Shown in pieces: positions 1-4,852 of a stretch of 6,138 nt of DNA; positions within the stretch are counted from its first letter, which is position 1; each line of letters starts with the position of its first letter. The stretch comes from Chloroflexota bacterium (GTDB taxonomy: Bacteria; Chloroflexota; Dehalococcoidia; SM23-28-2; RBG-16-64-32). The DNA lies in NCBI GenBank assembly GCA_022560365.1, contig JADFTG010000079.1:1-6138 (forward strand). The letters run 5' to 3'. The notes below the pieces were generated by a model, which saw only the letters and a program-made list of their open reading frames with translations, was not told the origin of the DNA and ran no database searches. A program made the position numbers and the translations under genes.

Positions 1-584
1 CAAGACCCTCGTCTATCACAACTGGCTCGGGATCATGAAAGGGACGCTCACGGCGACCCTCGAGAAGGACGGGGGGACGCTGACGCGCAAACTCAATGAG
101 GATCTCACGTATCAAGACCCGAGCGGCAAGGCGCTCAGACTGCCAGGGCGGAGCCTGCTCCTGATACGAAACGTCGGGATTCACATGTACACGGACGCCG
201 TCACCACCGCCGCTGGTGAACCGATTCCGGAGGGATTCCTCGACGCCTTGATCACCTCCTTCTGCGCGCTCCACGACCTTAAAGGCGACGGCCCCATACG
301 CAACAGCCGCACGGGCAGCGTCTACATCGTGAAGCCCAAGAGGCACGGCCCGGCGGAGGTGGGCTTCGCCGCCGAACTCTTCACCCGCGTGGAGCAGTTC
401 CTGGGCCTGCCGGACAGCACGGTCAAGCTGGGCATCATGGACGAGGAGCGCCGCACCTCGGTCAACCTCAAGGCCTGCATCGCCGCCGCCGCCAGCCGCG
501 TGGCCTTCATCAACACCGGCTTCCTGGACCGCACCGGCGACGAGATGCACACCGCCATGCGCGCCGGCCCCATGCTGCGCAAGG

Positions 585-662
585 GCGACATGAAGACGTC
601 GAGCTGGTCGTGGTGCACCCGGTGGCCCGCGTCCTTGATGATCACCGTCTCGTGGCCGGCGA
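585..662 (+). repeat. Direct repeat copy A (78 bp, pairs with 1496-1573)
   Basis: Aligned without gaps at an offset of 911 bases, this copy matches 1496-1573 at 72 of 78 positions by hand count. Mismatches are at 596-598, 621, 628 and 658. The first 23 bases (585-607) are also good malate synthase coding sequence, so the repeat straddles the breakpoint between the two genes. Confidence 0.9.
599..662 (-). pseudogene. 3'-terminal scrap of an alpha/beta hydrolase gene
   Basis: Read on the minus strand, this stretch encodes [19 protein letters not shown] and a few residues more. It corresponds to the C-terminal region around the catalytic His of the hydrolase at 1470-2333 (its residues 255-279). 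Upstream on the minus strand the similarity stops at about base 662, and an in-frame TAG follows ten codons further. Downstream it merges into the malate synthase fragment. At protein level it differs from the intact gene at Trp268 (Arg here) and at Glu275-Thr276 (Asp-Val here, although those two codons may come from malate synthase). It is therefore a diverged copy of the same or a paralogous gene rather than a recent exact duplication. No start, nucleophile or oxyanion region is present, so it is non-functional. Confidence 0.8.
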
Positions 663-686
663 GGGCGGACAGGGCGCGCTAAGCGC

Positions 687-704
687 AGTCAGCAATCGCT
701 GACT
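687..704 (-). terminator. Perfect hairpin abutting the channel gene stop
   Basis: A 7-bp perfect stem (AGTCAGC / GCTGACT) with a 4-base loop (AATC) lies immediately after the TGA stop (705-707) of the minus-strand channel gene. It is placed where an intrinsic terminator would be. There is no T-run after it on the minus strand, so it may be a weak or Rho-assisted terminator or an RNA-end stabiliser, or chance. Confidence 0.35.
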
Positions 705-1328
705 TCACGGAGCGTCTTCGTCCGGACTCTCTTCTTCGTGCCGGGCCACCGCCCGTTCCCTGGCGCTATGTAGAACGCCGCCGGTTATCTCCTCCAGCTC
801 GTCGATCTCGTCTACGCTCAGCTGCTCTATCCGCTGCAGATAGTAAGTTATGGTGTCGATAACCTGGCGCTTGGGCTTGCGCCAGGTAAGCAGAAAGTAC
901 GAGCTGAAGGCCGCGATGACGCTTCCGAAGAAGAGAGCCACGCTTACCACAGTGAAGATAGCTCCAAGGACCCTGCCAGGCGACGTGACCAAACCAACGT
1001 CGCTGTGGCCGACGGTTGTGAACGCCGCAAAGGCCCACCAGAGGCCGATCCAGTAGGAGGTTACGTCGGCCTCATTGGACGTGCGCTCGATCAGGAAGAT
1101 CGGGACGGGGACGATGATCACGAGGAGTGCCAGGAACGCGATGACAGGCAGAACAAGCGTCTGCGTGAAGACATCCCTGAAGAGAGCAAGGGCGGCAGCG
1201 ACCGCCCCAACCGTTTCTCGCCCGATGGAGGCGAGGCGAGGCTTGCGCGTTCGCACCAGCAACACGCGGTCGCCCGGCCTCGAGCTTCGGATCACCCGGC
1301 GCGGTCGCTTACGCGTTTCGTCAGGCAT
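705..1328 (-). CDS. Two-TM potassium-channel-like membrane protein with atypical filter
   Basis: This 207-residue protein has the KcsA-type pore layout. There is a basic cytoplasmic N-terminus (residues 1-55), TM1 (about 57-80), a pore helix starting at YWIGLWWAFAAF (92-103), a selectivity filter TTVGHSD (104-110), TM2 (about 118-147), and a charged, acidic C-terminal tail of about 58 residues with no RCK domain. The double Trp before the filter and the Thr-Val-Gly match the ion-channel family (Pfam Ion_trans_2). The canonical TVGYGD is changed to TVGHSD: His replaces Tyr and Ser replaces the second Gly. In an ungapped alignment the residue matching KcsA Glu71 is Ala (A101). The family implies passive K+ or other cation flux across the cytoplasmic membrane; selectivity is uncertain because of the filter. 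The ATG at 1328 gives a plausible full-length protein, but no Shine-Dalgarno precedes it. It is the last gene before the malate synthase wreck and is transcribed towards it. Confidence 0.85.
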   Translation of the reverse strand: MPDETRKRPRRVIRSSRPGDRVLLVRTRKPRLASIGRETVGAVAAALALFRDVFTQTLVLPVIAFLALLVIIVPVPIFLIERTSNEADVTSYWIGLWWAFAAFTTVGHSDVGLVTSPGRVLGAIFTVVSVALFFGSVIAAFSSYFLLTWRKPKRQVIDTITYYLQRIEQLSVDEIDELEEITGGVLHSARERAVARHEEESPDEDAP

Positions 1329-1364
1329 TGTTTATTGTGAACAGGCGCATACCAACAATCATAA
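1329..1364 (-). promoter_or_regulatory. Candidate promoter/leader of the channel gene
   Basis: An AT-rich island in otherwise GC-rich DNA precedes the channel start. On the minus strand, TATGAT (1364 to 1359) is a 5/6 match to a -10 box and would start RNA about 23 bases before the ATG. No good -35 hexamer is visible. Between it and the ATG lies an imperfect inverted repeat, TGTTC-N5-AAACA (1343 to 1329), which could be an operator. The leader has no Shine-Dalgarno. Confidence 0.3.
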
Positions 1365-1444
1365 ACCGTGTCCGAATCCGCCATCGCCCGGGTGGGGATA
1401 CTGAGGCACTGTCATGCGACGCGGAGTCAGACCCCCGGCCCGAC

Positions 1445-1480
1445 TGGCGGAGCGCCAATTTACACCCAATCACTCCGCCA
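1445..1480 (-). terminator. Inverted repeat spanning the hydrolase stop codon
   Basis: TGGCGGAG (1445-1452) pairs perfectly with CTCCGCCA (1473-1480), an 8-bp stem with a 20-base loop. An alternative shorter hairpin, TGGCG-GAG-CGCCA (1445-1457), lies within it. The outer stem includes the last codons and stop of the minus-strand hydrolase gene. It could act in transcription termination, though no T-run follows. The adjoining bases 1421-1444 contain GGAGTCAGACCCCC, a type of palindrome-like string seen in REP-like intergenic repeats. That resemblance is from memory and not tested. The rest of the 141-base gap (1329-1469) shows nothing else I can name. Confidence 0.3.
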
Positions 1481-2333
1481 GGAAGCGTTCGACGTGCGAC
1501 ATGAAGGTTTCGAGCTGGTCGTGGTGCACCCAGTGGCCGGCGTCCTTGATGATCACCGTCTCGTGGCCCGCGATCACGTCCGCGCGGCCGGTGGCGTCGG
1601 GGTCCACCGCCCAGCTCTCCGCGCCCTTGATCAGCAGCGTCGGCACCCTGATCTGCGACCAGATGACCATCGCGTCCTGCATATTGAACTCGTACGGCGA
1701 ACGGATGCGCACGTAGTTGTCGAACTTCCAGGAGTAGCTACCGTCCTCGTTGCGGTTCGCACCGTACTTGGTCAGATGCTTCGCCATCTCCGGGCTCAGG
1801 TGCGGGTTCGCTTGCATCATGCGCTTCGTCGCCGCCTCAACGGACTCGTATCGCCGCGGCTGACGGCGCTCGACGTCGTGCATGTGGTCGATCCACTCCC
1901 GCATCCGCTTGTGCGCCGGCTTGTGCTCCTGCAAAGGCGGCCCCCACCCTTCAACCGACACCAGCTTGGTCACCTTGTCCGGAAACGTCCCCGCGTACTG
2001 CAACGCGATGGCACCGCCCAGCGAGTGCCCGATCATGGTCAGCGGCCCCTCGATACGATTGGCCAGGGTCGCGATGTCCAGAGTGAACTCCGGGATGCTG
2101 TACATGCCGCCGATCGCCCAGCCGCTGTCGCCGTGGCCGCGCAGGTCCGGCACGTAGATCGTATATCGGTCGATCAGACGCCGCGCCACGAAGTCCCAGT
2201 TGCGGGAGTGGTCTTGCCCGCCGTGGATCAGCATCATCGGCGGCTTGTCGCCGTCGCCCCAAACGTCGTAGTGCAACTTGACACGCTGCGACTCGTAGGA
2301 TTCGGACCGCGGCTCCGCGTTGTCGGGTGTCAT
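1470..2333 (-). CDS. Alpha/beta hydrolase
   Basis: A 287-residue single-domain alpha/beta-hydrolase-fold enzyme without signal peptide, presumably cytosolic. Visible landmarks are the oxyanion-region LIHGGQDHSRNW (residues 35-46), PDLRGHGDS (62-70), the nucleophile elbow GHSLGG with Ser104, LLIKGAESW (233-241) where Glu239 is a possible acid of the triad, and DAGHWVHHDQ with catalytic His267. Family members hydrolyse esters, epoxides, haloalkanes, C-C bonds or lactones, so the substrate cannot be named. The ATG at 2333 overlaps the stop of the upstream acetyltransferase gene as ATGA. It is preceded by AGGAGGG, which supports this start and translational coupling in a two-gene operon. A 78-bp piece of its 3' end recurs at 585-662, next to a broken malate synthase gene. 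Fold assignment is very sure; specific function unknown. Confidence 0.92.
   Translation of the reverse strand: MTPDNAEPRSESYESQRVKLHYDVWGDGDKPPMMLIHGGQDHSRNWDFVARRLIDRYTIYVPDLRGHGDSGWAIGGMYSIPEFTLDIATLANRIEGPLTMIGHSLGGAIALQYAGTFPDKVTKLVSVEGWGPPLQEHKPAHKRMREWIDHMHDVERRQPRRYESVEAATKRMMQANPHLSPEMAKHLTKYGANRNEDGSYSWKFDNYVRIRSPYEFNMQDAMVIWSQIRVPTLLIKGAESWAVDPDATGRADVIAGHETVIIKDAGHWVHHDQLETFMSHVERFLAE
1496..1573 (+). repeat. Direct repeat copy B (78 bp, pairs with 585-662)
   Basis: This is the intact-gene counterpart of the repeat at 585-662, lying inside the 3' end of the alpha/beta hydrolase gene. Similarity ends abruptly on both sides. To the left, the malate synthase sequence GCGACATGAAG happens to match 11 bases, and upstream of that there is no match. 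Confidence 0.9.
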
Positions 2334-2836
2334 GCGCCCTCCTGGCCTCTGATCTCGTATAGCGGCGCGTAGATGCCGGGGTCGCTCCCCGGGATCATGA
2401 ACGCGCCCACCAGCTTCTCGTAGAACTCCGCCGGGCCGACGCCGCCGATGACAGCGTAGCCGTAACCCATCTCGCGCATCGACTCAAGGCAGCGCAGCAG
2501 GAGCAGCGCGCCGAGGCCGTCCCCGCGCAGATCCTCGCGCACGCCGGTCGGGCCGAAGTAGCCGCGCCGGGTGCACTCGAACACCGCGAAGCCGACGATC
2601 TCGGTGGCCTGCAACGCGATGTGGGCCGTGATTGGCGTATGGTTGAACGCGCGGTCGGACTCCAGCGCCCAGAGGTCGCCGAAGTTCTGACGCGCGAACT
2701 CGCCCATGCGGAACCGGTCCCAGGGCTCGGCGCGCCGGACCCGGAAGCCGCCGTCGGCCACGCGCTTCTCGTGGGGCGCCGCATCGGGCAGATCATAGAG
2801 CCGCGCGAGCATGTCCGGCATAACGCCCGCTATCAT
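2330..2836 (-). CDS. GNAT-family N-acetyltransferase
   Basis: A protein of up to 168 residues with one GNAT fold, which transfers an acyl group from acyl-CoA to an amine. The N-terminal strand GFRVRRAEPWDRFRM (about 30-44) and IVGFAVFE (about 101-108) form the usual early sheet. Motif A is visible in GVREDLRGDGLGALLLLRCL (about 118-137), with the acetyl-CoA pyrophosphate loop RGDGLG. A C-terminal IGGVGPAEFYEKLVGA (about 152 minus a few) carries the Tyr often near the acetyl donor. Substrate is unknown. The longest start is ATG 2836. ATG 2821 and ATG 2812 are also possible, none has a convincing Shine-Dalgarno, and a TATGAT at 2837-2832 would favour the shorter forms. It is first in an operon with the alpha/beta hydrolase (4-base overlap) and diverges from the DUF167 gene, whose open frame overlaps its 5' end. 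Confidence 0.85.
   Translation of the reverse strand: MIAGVMPDMLARLYDLPDAAPHEKRVADGGFRVRRAEPWDRFRMGEFARQNFGDLWALESDRAFNHTPITAHIALQATEIVGFAVFECTRRGYFGPTGVREDLRGDGLGALLLLRCLESMREMGYGYAVIGGVGPAEFYEKLVGAFMIPGSDPGIYAPLYEIRGQEGA
2337..2343 (-). promoter_or_regulatory. Ribosome binding site of the alpha/beta hydrolase
   Basis: AGGAGGG on the minus strand lies 3 bases (5 from the AGGAG core) before the ATG at 2333, inside the last codons of the acetyltransferase gene. It supports the ATGA-overlap start. Confidence 0.65.
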
Positions 2837-3131
2837 ACAAGAACGAAAGAGAGGGGCACCGCTGGCTTACCTGAGAGTCCGCGTTACAGCGAAAGCACGA
2901 GGCGCTGGCCTGACCGGCTGGCACGACGGCACCTTGCGAATCAAGGTGCGCGAGCCAGCGGAGAAGGGCCGGGCGAACGCTGCCGTCGCACGCCTCCTCG
3001 CCGATAAGCTGGCGATCCCGCCCTCTCGCATCCGCCTCGCCCGCGGCGGCAGCTCACGCGAGAAGCTGTTCGAGGTCGACGGCCTCAGCGAAGACGAACT
3101 AATGCGCCGGCTCGGCGCGCCGATACTCTAG
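2811..3131 (+). CDS. DUF167 / YggU-family protein
   Basis: Small conserved protein of the DUF167 (YggU) family, biochemical role unknown. The family core is complete: LRVRVTAKARGAG, then GTLRIKVREPAEKGRANAAV, then SRIRLARGGSSREKLFEVDG, ending shortly after. From ATG 2811 the product is 106 residues. The first 17 or so residues (MSGITPAIIQERKRGAP) do not look like the family and overlap the divergent acetyltransferase gene. An in-frame CTG at 2862 sits 5 bases after AGAGGGG and would give an 89-residue protein starting just before the core, so the true start may be this non-standard codon. It is followed after 71 bases by the metallo-beta-lactamase-fold gene on the same strand, a possible operon. 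Family call is firm; start uncertain. Confidence 0.88.
   Translation: MSGITPAIIQERKRGAPLAYLRVRVTAKARGAGLTGWHDGTLRIKVREPAEKGRANAAVARLLADKLAIPPSRIRLARGGSSREKLFEVDGLSEDELMRRLGAPIL
2831..2837. promoter_or_regulatory. Possible shared -10 element of a divergent promoter
   Basis: TATCATA on the plus strand reads as TATGATA on the minus strand, giving a 5/6 -10 match in each direction (TATCAT 2831-2836; TATGAT 2837-2832). It lies between the divergent acetyltransferase and DUF167 genes. Initiation about 7 bases downstream would put RNA starts near 2843 (+) and 2825 (-). That would exclude the most upstream ATG of each gene. No good -35 hexamers are seen. Confidence 0.3.
2850..2856 (+). promoter_or_regulatory. 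Shine-Dalgarno-like site pointing to a CTG start
   Basis: AGAGGGG lies 5 bases before an in-frame CTG (2862-2864) and inside the annotated DUF167 reading frame. This is the spacing expected of a working ribosome binding site, while ATG 2811 has none. It suggests that translation begins at CTG 2862. Confidence 0.4.
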
Positions 3132-3150
3132 GCTTCCGATCAGCTTTGGT

Positions 3151-3169
3151 TTGCGCTCCCGCTGCGCAA
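3151..3169 (+). other. Small hairpin between DUF167 and the MBL gene
   Basis: TTGCGC (3151-3156) and GCGCAA (3164-3169) form a 6-bp stem with a 7-base loop in the 71-base gap between the two plus-strand genes. There is no T-run after it, so it is at most a weak attenuator or processing site and could be chance. Confidence 0.2.
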
Positions 3170-3190
3170 CAGTGTAAGAAAGAGCCACTG

Positions 3191-3197
3191 AAGGAGG
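3191..3197 (+). promoter_or_regulatory. Strong ribosome binding site of the RNase Z-like MBL gene
   Basis: AAGGAGG, a consensus Shine-Dalgarno, is 5 bases upstream of ATG 3203. It fixes that start over the longer open frame that begins at 3146, whose extra 19 residues (cysteine-, lysine- and alanine-rich) do not belong to the family. Confidence 0.85.
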
Positions 3198-3202
3198 CCA
3201 CG

Positions 3203-4084
3203 ATGCCCACGCTCGAACTGATACTGCTCGGCACGGGCAGTCCCATCCACCAGCCGCACCGCTCAGGCAACGCGCAGATCATCCGCGGCGGCGACGCCAA
3301 CGTCCTCATCGACGTCGGTTGGGGCGCCACCGTGCGCATGTACCAGTGCGGCGTCGGCCCGCCGCAGATCGATGCCGTCTTCGTCACACACCTCCACTCC
3401 GACCACACGACAGACTTCGCCGACCTGCTGGTCATGCGCTGGGTTGGCGGCATCACGAAGCCGCTGCGCGTCTACGGGCCCGAAGGCACGGAAGGCATGA
3501 TCGCCGGCTACCGGCAGGCGCTCGAGGCCGACACCCGCTTCCGCTTCGCCCACCACGGCGAGCAGCTGGCGCCGGTCGGGACTGAGTGCGACGTGACGGA
3601 GATCTCCGCCGGCCAGGAGCCGACCGAGATCGCGACGATCGGCGACCTCACGGTCAAGGCGTTCGAGGTCGACCACCGGCCGGTCATGCCGGCGTTCGGC
3701 TTCCGCCTGGAGCGCGGCGGAAAGTCGATCGTGATCTCGGGCGACACGAACGCCTGCCCGGGCCTCCTCAACGGCGCGCAGGGCGCGGACATTCTCGTCG
3801 CCGATTCGATGAACAAGAAGATGATGTCGGCGCTTGAAGATAACCTGCGGAGCAGCGGCCGCGGCCTGCAGGCGGCGCTGCTCGGCGACGCCCACACGTA
3901 CCACGCCGACGTCAAGGACGCGGCCGGGATCGCGCAGCAGGCCGGCGTCAAGCACCTCGTCCTCTCTCACGTCATGCCCTCGATCCTCGAGGAGCAGATC
4001 CCGCTGTTTACGGAAGGCCTGGACGGCATCTTCAAGGGCGAGATCAGCGTCGGCCACGACCTCGCGCGGTACGGAATAGAGTGA
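3203..4084 (+). CDS. RNase Z-like metallo-beta-lactamase-fold hydrolase
   Basis: A 293-residue cytosolic-looking metallo-hydrolase. The N-terminus ELILLGTGSP (residues 5-14) is typical of the ElaC/RNase Z and arylsulfatase-like branch. The zinc motif is THLHSDH (H63, H65, D67, H68). Further likely ligands are H158 in EVDHRP, D181 in ISGDT and H256 in LVLSHVMPS, which together make up a complete two-zinc site. The region between residues 185 and 250 lacks an obvious long flexible exosite arm of true tRNA-processing RNase Z, although I could not align it. The likely role is hydrolysis of a phosphodiester, sulfate ester or related bond; substrate unknown. The start is set by a consensus Shine-Dalgarno. 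It sits between the DUF167 gene and a small membrane protein gene (22-base gap), all on the same strand, so co-transcription is likely. Confidence 0.9.
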   Translation: MPTLELILLGTGSPIHQPHRSGNAQIIRGGDANVLIDVGWGATVRMYQCGVGPPQIDAVFVTHLHSDHTTDFADLLVMRWVGGITKPLRVYGPEGTEGMIAGYRQALEADTRFRFAHHGEQLAPVGTECDVTEISAGQEPTEIATIGDLTVKAFEVDHRPVMPAFGFRLERGGKSIVISGDTNACPGLLNGAQGADILVADSMNKKMMSALEDNLRSSGRGLQAALLGDAHTYHADVKDAAGIAQQAGVKHLVLSHVMPSILEEQIPLFTEGLDGIFKGEISVGHDLARYGIE

Positions 4085-4106
4085 CGCCGGCCCGCCGGGC
4101 GGCAGC

Positions 4107-4571
4107 ATGACCACCGCAGCCGATAGCTCCCGGTGGTCGCTCATCCGCCTGGCGTCGATCGTTGCCGCCGCCGTCACCATCGCGGCCGCGTTCATGCCGT
4201 GGGTGAAGGCGGACGTGGTCTTCTTCACGTTCTCGGTCAACGGTATGGACCGCGACGGCCCCCTCACAGCGGCTCTCGGCGCCGCGATCATCGTGGCGAT
4301 GCTGGCGTCGGTCTACACGCGGCTTTCGAGCCGCCACGCGTTCACCGCCGTCGCCGTCTTCGGCGCCGCGATCGCGCTCATCGGCTTCCTGACGTGGATC
4401 GACGTCCAGGGGGCGGTCGACGTCGACGGCACGGAGCTGGAGGAGTTGCCCTTCGTCAGCGTCTCGCCGCAGGTTGGGCTAGTGATGACGACCGTCGCGG
4501 GCATCGTCGCCGGCTCATTGGGCCTCGCCGGCGTCAAGTTCGACGCGCCACCGCCAGAGCAGAACGGCTAG
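4107..4571 (+). CDS. Small four-helix membrane protein, unknown function
   Basis: A 154-residue protein with four predicted transmembrane segments at about 12-32, 53-70, 77-97 and 121-143. The first helix ends in FMPWV. The loop after it has NGMDRDGPLTAALG, a pattern of aromatic loop, Gly-Asp and then Thr leading into the next helix that I associate with small actinobacterial and Chloroflexota membrane proteins. The second outward loop (99-117) is acidic, and the C-terminus is short and proline-rich. No catalytic motif is visible. The ATG at 4107 follows the MBL gene by 22 bases with only a weak GC-rich Shine-Dalgarno, which suggests coupling to that gene. Its TAG stop overlaps the TAG stop of the convergent hypothetical gene. 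Existence is well supported by length and hydrophobic pattern; function unknown. Confidence 0.8.
   Translation: MTTAADSSRWSLIRLASIVAAAVTIAAAFMPWVKADVVFFTFSVNGMDRDGPLTAALGAAIIVAMLASVYTRLSSRHAFTAVAVFGAAIALIGFLTWIDVQGAVDVDGTELEELPFVSVSPQVGLVMTTVAGIVAGSLGLAGVKFDAPPPEQNG
4568..4571. other. CTAG palindrome serving as stop codon on both strands
   Basis: TAG at 4569-4571 ends the plus-strand membrane protein gene, and TAG read from 4570 to 4568 ends the minus-strand hypothetical gene. The two convergent genes therefore overlap by 4 bases with no room for a terminator between them. Confidence 0.85.
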
Positions 4572-4852
4572 CTGCCGAAGCGTTCCGCCATCGCCCGCTC
4601 GTACTCCGGGAAGTAACGCGCGATCACGGTCAGATCGAACGAGCGCAGTATCGACTCCTTCGGCTCGCGCTCCAGCAGGAAGGTGAACGACTCGCGGACC
4701 AGCTCATCCGGAGCCGCGCCGCGGGCGATGCGGTCGCGGTCGCTGCGTGAGAGCGTCACCTCGTGCCGCGACTCGCTCCCGCCGTCAGCCACGCGTACGT
4801 CGAAGCGCCAGCCGTCGGCCGTCTCGCTGGACTCAACGCTGATCTCGGCCAT
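4568..4852 (-). CDS. Conserved hypothetical protein, 94 residues
   Basis: A small soluble, acidic protein. The first half is strand-like: ISVESSETADGWRFDVRVAD, then SRHEVTLSRSD, which resembles a short beta sheet. The second half is helical and looks like the conserved part: PDELVRESFTFLLEREPKES followed by ILRSFDLTVIARYFPEYE. I recognise this Arg-Glu-Pro-x-Glu-Ser-Ile-Leu plus Phe-Asp-Leu pattern as recurring in unnamed bacterial proteins, but know no function. ATG at 4852 overlaps the TGA of the upstream glyoxalase II-like gene by one base (TGATG), the usual coupling arrangement. A TTG one codon earlier (4855) is an alternative. It is third in the sortase - MBL - hypothetical minus-strand unit. 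Confidence 0.8.
   Translation of the reverse strand: MAEISVESSETADGWRFDVRVADGGSESRHEVTLSRSDRDRIARGAAPDELVRESFTFLLEREPKESILRSFDLTVIARYFPEYERAMAERFGS

Larger units (their letters stand above)
2..682 (+). pseudogene. glcB: Malate synthase G, internal fragment fused to antisense hydrolase DNA
   Basis: Malate synthase G condenses glyoxylate with acetyl-CoA to malate in the glyoxylate pathway. The frame is open from base 2, and the residues before the first ATG (at 35) already match the family (HNWLGIMKG), so the 5' part lies outside the window. Counting from that ATG, the family hallmarks are the active-site Arg in LLLIRNVG (R45) and the Mg-binding acids in [10 protein letters not shown] (E137) and [13 protein letters not shown] (D165). 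By family knowledge these correspond to E. coli R338, E427 and D455. Similarity stops after GDMKTSSW (about base 607). The remaining 25 or so codons are the antisense of a hydrolase gene and end at a TAA at 680-682. Only about 200 of roughly 720 residues are visible here, and the C-terminal part with the catalytic-base Asp (E. coli D631) is missing, so the product should be inactive. Family assignment is very secure. Whether the break is biological or an assembly join cannot be told from the sequence. Confidence 0.9.

Noticed and set aside
322..645. 107-codon minus-strand frame beginning in the hydrolase scrap
   Set aside because: Its first residues are the hydrolase relic and the rest is antisense of malate synthase. 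It has no independent family features, so it is only a by-product of the junction.
585..1573. Insertion sequence or composite element bounded by the two 78-bp repeats
   Set aside because: The repeats are pieces of coding sequence with mismatches, there is no transposase between them, and no terminal inverted repeats or target duplication are visible.
1368..2372. Long 334-codon open frame on the plus strand
   Set aside because: It lies antisense to the alpha/beta hydrolase, which has full family motifs. The translation is Arg/His/Val/Leu-rich with no recognisable domain, a typical shadow of high-GC coding DNA.
3146..3202. N-terminal extension of the RNase Z-like protein
   Set aside because: The extra 19 residues are unlike the family, overlap a hairpin and the ribosome binding site, and have no Shine-Dalgarno of their own. 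ATG 3203 is clearly better.
3263..4291. Long 342-codon open frame on the minus strand
   Set aside because: It is antisense to the RNase Z-like gene and part of the membrane protein gene. Its composition (Arg, Asp, Val, Ala) is that of a reverse-strand shadow, and the plus strand has a consensus Shine-Dalgarno and full zinc motif.
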